A stretch of 16,817 bases of DNA. Origin: Gammaproteobacteria bacterium RIFCSPHIGHO2_12_FULL_37_34. GTDB taxonomy: Bacteria > Pseudomonadota > Gammaproteobacteria > DSM-16500. Within the stretch, counting starts at the first letter, position 1. Each line of letters begins with the position of its first letter. Below are positions 5,168 to 13,338 of the stretch, in pieces. Both the position numbers and the translations under genes were made by a program. Location of the stretch: assembly GCA_001801495.1 (NCBI GenBank), contig MGXW01000098.1:1-16817 (forward strand). The letters are read 5' to 3'. The notes under the pieces are model-generated. The model saw only the letters and a program-made list of their open reading frames with translations, had not been told where the DNA came from and ran no database searches.

Positions 5168-8100
5168 CCCAAATTAAGCGCCAAAAATGGGTTAGATGGG
5201 CCATGGACAAACAAAATATATTTTGCTGGCTGCTCTTTTAAAGAAAAATTAAGCAACATTTGTTTTTTCGTAATAACATTTTCAAAAGATTGATTGACGA
5301 GTTTAAACCATCCCCAATCACCAGGAAAAGTATAATGTATAGTTTGATCTTTCATGAAAACTCGTATCGATATATTTTTTGCTTGTAGATCATGAGCATC
5401 TGGCCAGGTCAGTGTGTGAGAATCTGTTAAATTACCAACCGTATCAATTATTTCTTTATTATTTATATTTAATTTCACACTACTTATTTGATCGCCAAAT
5501 TTATAAGGTTGAATGGCAAAATGCAAATAAGGTTTATCACCACCATTTGGGAAAAACAACTGTTGAATAAGCAAAGCTTGTTGAATTTGTCGCAATGTTT
5601 CAATAGAAAACGGCAATTTTTGATTATCAATTGGTTTCCATTGCCAATCAGCATGAGTGGTATCAATCAAATTTTGTAAATAGTGATTATAAAAACCTTG
5701 GACTATACCATTGTTACCAAAAAATTGAATAAATTTATCGAGCGCAACTTCTTGATGAGTGCCTGCAGCAAATGGATAACGATTAGCAATATGGGCTTGA
5801 TAATATTGTATCACTTGATCTTGCCATGTCATATCCAAATAATGGCTAGCTTCTTGCACCAGAAAATACCACGCATTGTTTGCAATTGTTTCAAGCCATG
5901 CTCGGATGGGAGCGGGGCTTTTAGATGCGATGAATCTCAGTTGTAAAATCGGATCGGGTGAACCAAGTTTTTTTAAACGATTGGAGATAACGTCAAACGC
6001 AGATTTTTTTACATCGTTGGCATTTAATACGGGTGAGAGGTATTGATGAAGAGATTGTAGCCCATAAAAAATTTGATAAAGATTGTTTTCATTCGTGTTG
6101 TTTTTTTCCATTAACAAATTGATACTATGCAGTTTTTGACTAGATAGCATTACGGGTTCAAAGAAAGTATTTTCATGTATTATTTTTAATAACTCTAGCA
6201 ATGGAGAATGATCGCCAATCATATTAATGATTTGTGCATCTGTTTCAGCAAGATTCTTTGGCGAGGAAAGGCGAATGCTATCTACTATATTTTCCCAGGC
6301 GGTAGCGTAATGATTAATATACACATTACGTAGTTGATCAGCCAATTTGGTACTCAACAAAGCATTTTGATTTGCATTGTTATTTAACACCCAATTTCCT
6401 GTGGTTATTTCAGTAATAGCAGTAAAAATTTCTTTTGAATAAATATCTGAAAAATTTTTAGCAGTAAACATGCGGGGAATTTCTTTAGTTAGTGTTTGAT
6501 TGGCAAAAACTGTCGCGTTATTAATGCTTAAATTAATTTCACTTTTATTTTCATTACTATTTAAATTTTTTAATAGAATATAACCTAATCTTACACTGGG
6601 GATGCCTGATAAATATTTTCTTGACTGAATGATTGTATTTTGATTGAGTAGCAAGGGTTTCCAAGTATGAGTAAGCGCTAGAGAGGTGTGGTGAATCAAA
6701 CGATTAATATCGTCTTCTGGCATGGATTTTAATAATGCTTGATGCATGGTGGTCGTGATAAAATCCGCTTGAAAATGTGAGGCATCTCCCAGCATTAAAT
6801 AAGATTTTAGCGCATCGAAAACCAGTTTAGGATCTTGATTGACAGGTAACTTTAAAAATTCTTCAAAATATTCTTTTATTTCTGGGAGAAGATAAGTTTG
6901 TAATGCTTTATAATAAATCACCTCCAATTTTTCTTGGGATTTATTGGAGTAGAAGGCAAGTAGATGTGAGAGATCTAATTTAAATGACGTCGTTTTTATT
7001 GATTTTTGTAATGCATCAAGTAGCGTTAATGTTGTTTCTAGATGAGTAAGAGCGCTGTGTGTTTGTTTCATGTGGAGCTGATAGTCCGCTAATATATGCT
7101 GACTATTGTAAGACTGTTGAACGCCCTGTCTAAAATCTTTTACCAATAAAATGGTAATCAATCCTGCCAACCCAAATGATGTTGCGTAGGTAAGATGCTT
7201 TTTCCATTGTGCTAATTGATTGGACGCTGGAATAACAACCGATGAATTGATAATGCCGTGCGCAATGAGATGCTTGATAAAATAAGTTCGAGATGTGGTT
7301 TGCGGTTCGCTAAAAATTTGTATTTGACGTTGTGTTGAATGAATCGCCTCATCCAAGATGGTTGATCTTTGTTCATGAATTTGTTGAATGGCGCTTGTTA
7401 AACAAATATTTTGTATAGGTAAATTAAAATGTACTGCTGAAAATTTTTTGATAAAATCAAGCAAACATTCTTTTAGTTGCTCTACCTGTAGGGGAAAATC
7501 TTTAATTTGAATTTTGAGTAAAGGATTGCGCTCGTGATGTAAACGATACAATAGTTGCTGGTTTAATTTTTTGATGAGCAAATCGAAACGCTCAGTAAAT
7601 GCTTCGCTTATTTTAAGATTATTTTGTTGATGTGGTAGTGAAATGCCCCAAACCTGAGCGATTTCATCATTGCCTAGTTCAGCAAAAAACTCAACGAATC
7701 CGGGCAATAAGTCGCATTTAGTAACAACAAAATGGCAGGGGATAGGCTGGGGAAATAGTTTCTGCAATATATGGATACTTTTGAAAATAGATTGTTGCCA
7801 TTGCGATGATTCATGATGTTTCATTAATTCTAGTAGCGGCAGGACAATGATGATATTGTTAATACCATTTTTACCACGATTCATTTTAATGAGTTCTAAA
7901 AATGATTTCCATAGAATGGAATAGTCTATTTTTTTTGGAATACTTTTACTATCGTATGCTGTTAAATATTTTCCAGGTACATCAATCATACTTATATCAC
8001 GAGTAATCCACCAATCACAATTTTCAGATGGTTCAAGATGGTGAAGATGTTGATTTTGAAATTGACGTTGCAGCGTAAAATTTACGCCGGCATGCGCGAG

Positions 8101-8556
8101 TAACGTTGTTTTGCCGGCGCCCTCAGGCCCGATCAATAAACACCAGGGCAGTTGATTTAATTTAAGTGATTTATTTTCTTTGTGAATACTCGTTTTATTA
8201 AGAAATTGTATGGCCCCATTTAATCGACTTTCAAGTATCTGTAGCTTGTGTTTAATTTGAGGATCATAAGATGTTGCGGGAGTTGGTTTAGTCATGTCAA
8301 AAATAATAAATTTGCATAGCCAGATTAAAAAAATAAATAAAATAATATAAATTCTTTTTTCTGGTTGTGCATAAGGCATATTATTTCCAAACATCAGGTA
8401 CGGGCCACCAAACCAGATGGCAGTAGCAATGAGTATGAATAGGCTAATTGAAACAAGCAGCTTTATCTCAAGGGGATGAATCTTATATAGAAGATTGGTG
8501 CGAATCCAACGTGTTGATTGTTGTAATGGTTTGATAAGGTTCATTTGAAATAACAT
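5134..8556 (-). CDS. IcmF/TssM-family inner-membrane secretion protein
   Basis: The 1140-residue protein has the full IcmF/TssM layout. Two transmembrane segments (about 33–50 and 68–87) precede a GTPase-like domain with Walker A GPEGAGKTT (143–151), IDVPGKY (191–197) and TKCD (279–282). A third transmembrane segment (about 455–473) leads to a long periplasmic part. The C-terminal domain ends in GDWGWFKLV, NPF and FHLP, as in the family. With DotU it forms the inner-membrane part of a type VI complex, or the stabilising IcmF–DotU pair of a Dot/Icm type IVB system. Length fits TssM (about 1130–1200) better than Legionella IcmF (about 970), but no other secretion gene is here to decide. The start lies 74 nt inside dotU; an ATG at 8544 is an alternative. 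It is intact, although the AbiE cassette touches its stop codon. Confidence 0.9.
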   Translation of the reverse strand: MLFQMNLIKPLQQSTRWIRTNLLYKIHPLEIKLLVSISLFILIATAIWFGGPYLMFGNNMPYAQPEKRIYIILFIFLIWLCKFIIFDMTKPTPATSYDPQIKHKLQILESRLNGAIQFLNKTSIHKENKSLKLNQLPWCLLIGPEGAGKTTLLAHAGVNFTLQRQFQNQHLHHLEPSENCDWWITRDISMIDVPGKYLTAYDSKSIPKKIDYSILWKSFLELIKMNRGKNGINNIIIVLPLLELMKHHESSQWQQSIFKSIHILQKLFPQPIPCHFVVTKCDLLPGFVEFFAELGNDEIAQVWGISLPHQQNNLKISEAFTERFDLLIKKLNQQLLYRLHHERNPLLKIQIKDFPLQVEQLKECLLDFIKKFSAVHFNLPIQNICLTSAIQQIHEQRSTILDEAIHSTQRQIQIFSEPQTTSRTYFIKHLIAHGIINSSVVIPASNQLAQWKKHLTYATSFGLAGLITILLVKDFRQGVQQSYNSQHILADYQLHMKQTHSALTHLETTLTLLDALQKSIKTTSFKLDLSHLLAFYSNKSQEKLEVIYYKALQTYLLPEIKEYFEEFLKLPVNQDPKLVFDALKSYLMLGDASHFQADFITTTMHQALLKSMPEDDINRLIHHTSLALTHTWKPLLLNQNTIIQSRKYLSGIPSVRLGYILLKNLNSNENKSEINLSINNATVFANQTLTKEIPRMFTAKNFSDIYSKEIFTAITEITTGNWVLNNNANQNALLSTKLADQLRNVYINHYATAWENIVDSIRLSSPKNLAETDAQIINMIGDHSPLLELLKIIHENTFFEPVMLSSQKLHSINLLMEKNNTNENNLYQIFYGLQSLHQYLSPVLNANDVKKSAFDVISNRLKKLGSPDPILQLRFIASKSPAPIRAWLETIANNAWYFLVQEASHYLDMTWQDQVIQYYQAHIANRYPFAAGTHQEVALDKFIQFFGNNGIVQGFYNHYLQNLIDTTHADWQWKPIDNQKLPFSIETLRQIQQALLIQQLFFPNGGDKPYLHFAIQPYKFGDQISSVKLNINNKEIIDTVGNLTDSHTLTWPDAHDLQAKNISIRVFMKDQTIHYTFPGDWGWFKLVNQSFENVITKKQMLLNFSLKEQPAKYILFVHGPSNPFLALNLGHFHLPTQLIE

Positions 8557-9364
8557 CCGTTAAATAGTCAAGACCAGCAAAAAGAATTAAAACACCGTAG
8601 AGAGTAAGCAGACAAATAAATAAAGGAGAAAAAGTATTTTTTTGCGAGCTCCTTTTTTTTGATTTTGTAATTTTAAAAGGAAATGGTGATAGTGTTCTAC
8701 TGAAATTTCCCCGATAAGCTTGAATATGTTTGTAAAGGTTATTGGTAATTTGTTCAAGTTGAAATTGGCTGTGCTCCGTAGAGCGATATTGGCCTTTATA
8801 TCCTAAATTCAAGCAAACATACATGAGTTCCATCATATCGATATAGAGTGTTTGTTCTTTAATAGCGCGTTCCAAAACGATAAAAAATTTATCTTGATGT
8901 TGTCTATCTTGATCGAAAGCTGCAAGTAGAGAATATGGATCCCATTGGTTTTGCCCACCCCAAACAGTATTAGAAATGATGTCATCGATGGTGGCACATA
9001 AAATATAGCGACAGACAGCCGCATATTCATTGTTATAATTGAGATGCATAATGGTTTCATGAAAAATAGTCATTTCTTGTATTAATTCTTTTTGCAGTTT
9101 GCTAAGTTGTCGATGAGCGTTTAATTGTTTTAGTTTTCCTAAAATTGAAAAAAGAGATGCTGCAGCATCAGCAAGCGGGTTTAACCCAGCGTTTGGACGA
9201 TGAGTCATGATTCGATGAGGGAGTAGAGAGGAGGAAGTAATGTTAAGGTCGGTTATTTTTTGTATCACTGTACTATTTTCTTGTTGTTTTTGTTGTAATT
9301 CAGCATTCATTTCTTGGGTGATGTTATTATCCAAATTATTCTGAGTGGTTTGCTGAGTATGCAT
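8483..9364 (-). CDS. DotU/TssL/IcmH-family secretion protein
   Basis: The 293-residue protein shows the two main motifs of the DotU/TssL family: YILCATIDD (residues 120–128), with a tryptophan-rich stretch after it, and MELMYVCLNLGYKGQYR (178–194). One transmembrane helix (about 247–266) lies near the C-terminus, so the bulk is cytoplasmic. A glutamine/asparagine-rich N-terminal extension of about 50 residues is probably disordered. The GGE motif common in type VI relatives is absent. It is the first gene of the dotU–tssM operon, overlapping tssM by 74 nt. The partner protein anchors and stabilises the secretion complex. The best ribosome binding site, AAGGA, is rather far (11 nt) from the ATG. 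Confidence 0.9.
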   Translation of the reverse strand: MHTQQTTQNNLDNNITQEMNAELQQKQQENSTVIQKITDLNITSSSLLPHRIMTHRPNAGLNPLADAAASLFSILGKLKQLNAHRQLSKLQKELIQEMTIFHETIMHLNYNNEYAAVCRYILCATIDDIISNTVWGGQNQWDPYSLLAAFDQDRQHQDKFFIVLERAIKEQTLYIDMMELMYVCLNLGYKGQYRSTEHSQFQLEQITNNLYKHIQAYRGNFSRTLSPFPFKITKSKKRSSQKNTFSPLFICLLTLYGVLILFAGLDYLTDVISNEPYQTITTINTLDSHQSSI

Positions 9365-9413
9365 GAGATATCTATCCTTGCCGTGATCTTTCTACTTTAC
9401 ACCCATTCTGAGG

Positions 9414-9442
9414 ATTATACGTTAAATACACGCGAATGTTTA
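9414..9442 (-). promoter_or_regulatory. Probable promoter of dotU–tssM
   Basis: On the minus strand TAAACA (9437–9442) and a perfect TATAAT (9414–9419) are 17 nt apart. Transcription would begin near 9407, about 43 nt before dotU. It lies downstream of the fis hairpin, so the secretion pair can be expressed separately. Confidence 0.5.
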
Positions 9443-9478
9443 TAGCTCACGATACTTGCGTTACGAGGTGAATATCCG

Positions 9479-9503
9479 AAGGGAGAAATTCTTTTTCTCC
9501 CTT
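9479..9503. terminator. Strong stem-loop between fis and dotU
   Basis: AAGGGAGAA (9479–9487) and TTCTCCCTT (9495–9503) form a perfect 9-bp stem with a 7-nt loop, about 50 nt past the fis stop. No T-run follows on either strand. It may end fis transcription by another mechanism or protect the transcript end. Confidence 0.45.
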
Positions 9504-9551
9504 GGATGATAATGAAGAAACCATATTTTTAAAAATGAAATCATTTAAGGT

Positions 9552-9836
9552 TTAGTCAAGCAATCCATACAGCTTGAGTTTTTTTCTTAAAGTACCGCGA
9601 CTCAATCCTAAAATAATAGCTGCGCGTGATTGATTGTTTTTTGTATATTCCATCACGCATTCCATTAATGGAGCTTCAACTTCCCTTAGAATTAATTCAT
9701 AGAGGTTGTCAGGTAGTTGACCTTTCAACTGGGTATGATAATTCTCCAGCGCCTGACGTACGCTATCGTGCAAGGGCTGATTTTTTTGTGTCAGCTCAAA
9801 TAACGATTTTGGTTTTTCTAAAGTATTGATAGCCAT
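9552..9836 (-). CDS. fis: DNA-binding protein Fis
   Basis: The 94-residue protein has the length and sequence of Fis, the nucleoid-associated factor that bends DNA and controls rRNA, supercoiling and growth-phase genes in gammaproteobacteria. The C-terminal helix-turn-helix reads QSRAAIILGLSRGTLRKKL (about residues 69–87), followed by KLYGLL. AGGA lies about 7 nt before the ATG. In many gammaproteobacteria fis follows dusB; here it follows accC by about 110 nt with its own promoter. In Legionella and Coxiella relatives Fis-type proteins also regulate virulence genes, which may matter next to dotU. Confidence 0.93.
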   Translation of the reverse strand: MAINTLEKPKSLFELTQKNQPLHDSVRQALENYHTQLKGQLPDNLYELILREVEAPLMECVMEYTKNNQSRAAIILGLSRGTLRKKLKLYGLLD

Positions 9837-9879
9837 AATTTTCCTCGAAATCCGATTAGTTGTTCACAATACAGCAACT

Positions 9880-9908
9880 ATTCTACCCGTTGTTCTTTGT
9901 TAGAGCAA
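9880..9908 (-). promoter_or_regulatory. Promoter of fis
   Basis: On the minus strand TTGCTC (9903–9908) lies exactly 17 nt from TAGAAT (9880–9885). The start site would be near 9873, giving a leader of about 37 nt that ends in the ribosome binding site of fis. Confidence 0.5.
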
Positions 9909-9943
9909 TCATTTTATTCGTTATTTTATCGATCAAAAAACCA

Positions 9944-11284
9944 TTACATATTCATCCATTTTTCAAGGTAATGGATATTAACCATACCTTTTTGGAAGGT
10001 ATTTCCGCGTAATATATCTTGATGAAGAGGGATGTTGGTGCGTATACCTTCAATAACGGTTTCATCTAAAGCATTTCGTAAGCGAGCCATTGCTAGCTCA
10101 CGATTATCCCCGTAAGCAATAATTTTTGCTATCAAGGAGTCGTAGTATGGGGGAACGTTATAACTACCATAAATATGTGAATCTACTCGAATTCCAGGCC
10201 CTCCTGGTGCATGAAAATAAGAAATTAAACCTGGAGAAGGCGTAAACGTTTGTGGATCCTCGGCATTGATCCGGCATTCAATAGCATGCCCATGAATTTT
10301 AACGTCTTTTTGGGCGCAGGATAATTTTTTTCCAGCAGCAATTCGAAATTGTTCGACGACCAAATCAATACCTGTAATCATTTCTGTGATGGGATGTTCG
10401 ACTTGAATGCGAGTATTCATTTCAATGAAATAAAATTTTTCATTCTCATACAAAAATTCCATCGTACCCACGCCACGATATTTCATTGTTCGACAAGCTT
10501 CTGCGCATAATTCGCCAATTTCTTCGCGTTGTTTAGGGGTGATGCCTGGTGCTGGTGCTTCTTCAATTATTTTTTGATGACGACGTTGAATGGAGCAATC
10601 TCGTTCACCTAAATAAATCGCATTTCCACAACCATCACCTATTATTTGTATTTCAATATGACGAGGATTTTGCAGATATTTCTCAATGTAAACTTTATCA
10701 TTATTAAAAGCTGCTTTTGCTTCACTACGAGTTAAAGCAATTGCATTAATTAAATGAGATTCGGTATGTACCACGCGCATGCCACGACCACCACCACCAC
10801 CAGCTGCTTTGATAATAATAGGGTAACCAATGGAACGCGCAAGTTTGATTGTTTCTGTATCATGATCATTAATTGGTTCACTGGATCCAGGGACACAAGG
10901 CATCCCCATTTTTTTCATGAAACTAATCGCCGCGATTTTATCGCCCATTTGACGAATTGTTTCAGGAGTAGGTCCAATGAAAATAAATCCACTATTTTCA
11001 ACTTGTTCTGCAAAATCGGCATTTTCAGAAAGAAAACCATACCCAGGATGGATGGCAACTGCATCAGTAATTTCTGCGGCACTAATGATAGCGGGAATGT
11101 TTAAATAACTTTGCGCAGCAGGATGTGGGCCGATACAAACTGATTCGTCGGCTAAGCGTACATGTAAAAGATCGCGATCAACGGTTGAATGTGCTGCTAC
11201 TGTTTTAATACCAAGTTCTTTGCAAGCACGTAAAATGCGTAAAGCAATTTCTCCGCGATTAGCAATTAAAATTTTATCGAGCAT
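9944..11284 (-). CDS. accC: Acetyl-CoA carboxylase, biotin carboxylase subunit
   Basis: AccC uses ATP and bicarbonate to carboxylate the biotin carried by AccB, the first step of fatty-acid synthesis. The protein opens with LDKILIANRGEIALRI and has HPGYGFLSEN, the ATP-grasp glycine loop KAAGGGGGRGM (about residues 159–169), and MNTRIQVEHPITEM in the catalytic region. The frame opens at an ATG at 11311 that overlaps the accB stop, but I chose the ATG at 11284 because MLDKI is the family start. This gives 446 residues, against 449 in E. coli, and a 19-nt gap to accB. An accB–accC operon is universal in this group. Confidence 0.95.
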   Translation of the reverse strand: MLDKILIANRGEIALRILRACKELGIKTVAAHSTVDRDLLHVRLADESVCIGPHPAAQSYLNIPAIISAAEITDAVAIHPGYGFLSENADFAEQVENSGFIFIGPTPETIRQMGDKIAAISFMKKMGMPCVPGSSEPINDHDTETIKLARSIGYPIIIKAAGGGGGRGMRVVHTESHLINAIALTRSEAKAAFNNDKVYIEKYLQNPRHIEIQIIGDGCGNAIYLGERDCSIQRRHQKIIEEAPAPGITPKQREEIGELCAEACRTMKYRGVGTMEFLYENEKFYFIEMNTRIQVEHPITEMITGIDLVVEQFRIAAGKKLSCAQKDVKIHGHAIECRINAEDPQTFTPSPGLISYFHAPGGPGIRVDSHIYGSYNVPPYYDSLIAKIIAYGDNRELAMARLRNALDETVIEGIRTNIPLHQDILRGNTFQKGMVNIHYLEKWMNM

Positions 11285-11303
11285 AATGGATGATCCTAGA
11301 GGT

Positions 11304-11756
11304 TCATTCAATCACGAATAAAGGCTGGTTAAATTCGACAGGAGTTCCATTATCAACCAAGCGAGAAGTGATTGTGCCAGTTTTATCTGCTTCAATTTGA
11401 TTAAACATTTTCATGGCTTCAATTAAGCAGATAACATCACCTGTTTTGACAGTTTGGCCGATTTCTACGAATGGTTTAGCTCCTGGAGTAGGGGAAAGGT
11501 ACACGGTGCCCACCATAGGAGCTTTCACTGTGTGTTTTTCTATTGCAGCTTCGCTATGAGAAGAGTGTTCTGATTTATTTTCGGTGGGCATTGCAGCAGA
11601 TGCCATAAATGGAGGAGGGGTAGCCATTACAACAGCAGGAGGTTTATTGGTTTCGCGCGTAATACGCACCGATTCTTCGCCTTCTCGAATTTCAATTTCT
11701 GCTACCCCTGTTTTTTGTATCAATTCAATTAGCTTTTTAATTTTTCGTATATCCAT
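11304..11756 (-). CDS. accB: Biotin carboxyl carrier protein of acetyl-CoA carboxylase
   Basis: The 150-residue protein has the two parts of bacterial BCCP. The N-terminal segment (1–33) is MDIRKIKKLIELI and its charged continuation. A proline/alanine-rich linker (about 38–70) leads to the biotinyl domain (about 76–150). The biotin-attachment site EAMKM holds Lys116. AAGGG stands about 8 nt before the ATG. It carries carboxybiotin between AccC and the carboxyltransferase AccAD, whose genes are not here. The 126 nt upstream hold only small inverted repeats and no promoter I would call. Confidence 0.95.
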   Translation of the reverse strand: MDIRKIKKLIELIQKTGVAEIEIREGEESVRITRETNKPPAVVMATPPPFMASAAMPTENKSEHSSHSEAAIEKHTVKAPMVGTVYLSPTPGAKPFVEIGQTVKTGDVICLIEAMKMFNQIEADKTGTITSRLVDNGTPVEFNQPLFVIE

Positions 11757-11882
11757 AAGTAACCCTTTTTAGTATTGGATTTTACGCTAATCCAGATTTA
11801 AGTCTGCATGAACTTGCCAAATTTGTCTAGATCCAAGCAAGATCTTGTAAGTTCCCATCCATTTTCAAGAAGATATAGAATT

Positions 11883-12527
11883 TTACCTTCTAACTTTTTG
11901 TAATGATAAGGTAAGTACAGGTGGTAAAATAGAAAGGATGACAATACCATACAATATGGTATTAAAGTGAGCTTTTACAAAAGGCTGACTGCCTAAAAAA
12001 TAACCTGCTCCTAATAAACCACCTATCCAAAGAAGCGCGCTAATAATATTGTAAAAGGTAAATAATCGGAGACTCATATAGCCAATTCCAGCTACAAATG
12101 GAGCAAATGTTCGAATAATAGGAATAAAACGAGCAAAAACAATAGTTTTGCCACCATGTTTTTCATAAAATCGATGAGCTTTTTCTAGATGGTTTTTATT
12201 GAGTAACCAAGATTGCTTAGCGATAAATACACGCGGGCCTATAAACCGACCAATTAAATAATTAATTTTATTACCAAGAATAGAAGCAATAATCAGTATC
12301 AAAAAAAGCAATTGAATGTTTAAATTGCTATCAGAGTTTGCGGCTATGCTACCAGCAGCAAAAAGCAAAGAATCACCAGGCAGGAATGGGGTTACCACAA
12401 GGCCTGTCTCGCAAAATATGATCAAAAATAATACAAAGTAAGTTATGCTTCCATAATGCGCTATGAATGCAAACAGTGATTGGTCTATGGTTATGAAAAA
12501 ATTAAAAAAATATTGAATTGTTTCCAT
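11883..12527 (-). CDS. DedA-family membrane protein
   Basis: The 214-residue integral membrane protein belongs to the DedA (SNARE-associated/VTT) family of lipid scramblases and transporters, linked to undecaprenyl phosphate recycling and proton-driven homeostasis. Conserved residues are present: Glu40 in CETGLVV, Asp52 in LPGDSLLF, and Arg133/Arg139 in FARFIPIIRTFAP followed by AGIGYM. The loop usually reading GD..GY is GNKINY here, so an otherwise common Asp is replaced. Several hydrophobic segments cover most of the length. The start is 3 nt after the rsmJ stop, so the two are cotranscribed. The exact subfamily is uncertain, though the sequence resembles E. coli DedA itself. Confidence 0.88.
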   Translation of the reverse strand: METIQYFFNFFITIDQSLFAFIAHYGSITYFVLFLIIFCETGLVVTPFLPGDSLLFAAGSIAANSDSNLNIQLLFLILIIASILGNKINYLIGRFIGPRVFIAKQSWLLNKNHLEKAHRFYEKHGGKTIVFARFIPIIRTFAPFVAGIGYMSLRLFTFYNIISALLWIGGLLGAGYFLGSQPFVKAHFNTILYGIVILSILPPVLTLSLQKVRR

Positions 12528-12530
12528 AAA

Positions 12531-13310
12531 TTAAGTGATATAAATATCAAAACGGTTAATTTTACCATTTAATGAGAAGTTAGGCGCACGTTCGACGATA
12601 TTCGCTGCCAATCGATGTCTTTTCACCACCACACGATACTTTGCACAAGCTAAAGCCATATAGAATAACTCCTTGGCATCTTCATCTTTTCCTATCAAAT
12701 TTTGTAGGACGACCATTTCTTTTTTAACCGAAGCCGATTTATTTCTTTCTAGAAACATAGGGTCGATATAAATCACATCGGGGCCACCATCATGCGATAA
12801 TTTCTTCAACCAATCAATAGCATTCGCATAAATAAGATGTAAATGGTGGATATATGGAAGAGAGCAGCGATTTAAAGCATCTTGTAATAAAGCATGGATA
12901 ATAGGTGATCGTTCAAGGAGGATGACCTTAAACCCAAGAGATGCCAAGATCAGGCTGTCTCTGCCTAAACCGGCGGTTGCATCAACGATTACAGGGTGAG
13001 TTCGTGGATGAAAGCCTATTGCTCGTGCGACTAGTTCATTCCGTAATGTTGCTCGTTTGAGGCGATGGAGCATTTTTCTGGATGAAAAATCGAGATAAAA
13101 TGGCACACATTTCTTATCAGCCACTTTTTGTAGGCCGAGATAATCGCGAGTTAGAAGCAGGAGATAATCATAGGTTTTTGTGGCTGTTTTTGGATCCATG
13201 ATTAATTCTAGTTGAAGACGTTTTGCAAGATTTTTGGCTTCTTGCAAACGCTTCGGTGCAGTTAAAGAAACAGCAATATTGTTTTGTTTCATGAGATTTT
13301 TCAGTATCAT
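12531..13310 (-). CDS. rsmJ: 16S rRNA (guanine-1516-N2)-methyltransferase
   Basis: RsmJ methylates G1516 of 16S rRNA with S-adenosylmethionine. The 259-residue protein, near the 250 of E. coli, has the family's SAM-binding motif DATAGLGRD (110–118). The catalytic region IDPMFLERNKSASVKKEM (182–199) matches the DPMYP.RKKSALVKKEM signature of the family. The start at 13310 is supported by AGGT 4–6 nt upstream. It is divergent from hemB with only 28 nt between the chosen starts and leads into dedA. Confidence 0.92.
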   Translation of the reverse strand: MILKNLMKQNNIAVSLTAPKRLQEAKNLAKRLQLELIMDPKTATKTYDYLLLLTRDYLGLQKVADKKCVPFYLDFSSRKMLHRLKRATLRNELVARAIGFHPRTHPVIVDATAGLGRDSLILASLGFKVILLERSPIIHALLQDALNRCSLPYIHHLHLIYANAIDWLKKLSHDGGPDVIYIDPMFLERNKSASVKKEMVVLQNLIGKDEDAKELFYMALACAKYRVVVKRHRLAANIVERAPNFSLNGKINRFDIYIT

Positions 13311-13338
13311 GGTGACCTGATTATAAGAAGATTTGCAT

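Noticed and set aside
11757..11882. Promoter or riboswitch upstream of accB
   Set aside because: Only short inverted repeats (GGATT/AATCC, AGATC/GATCT) were found, and no box pair with proper spacing.
13299..13327. Promoter of hemB in the rsmJ–hemB gap (TATAAG at 13322)
   Set aside because: The -35 match is poor and the start site would fall about 5 nt before the start codon.
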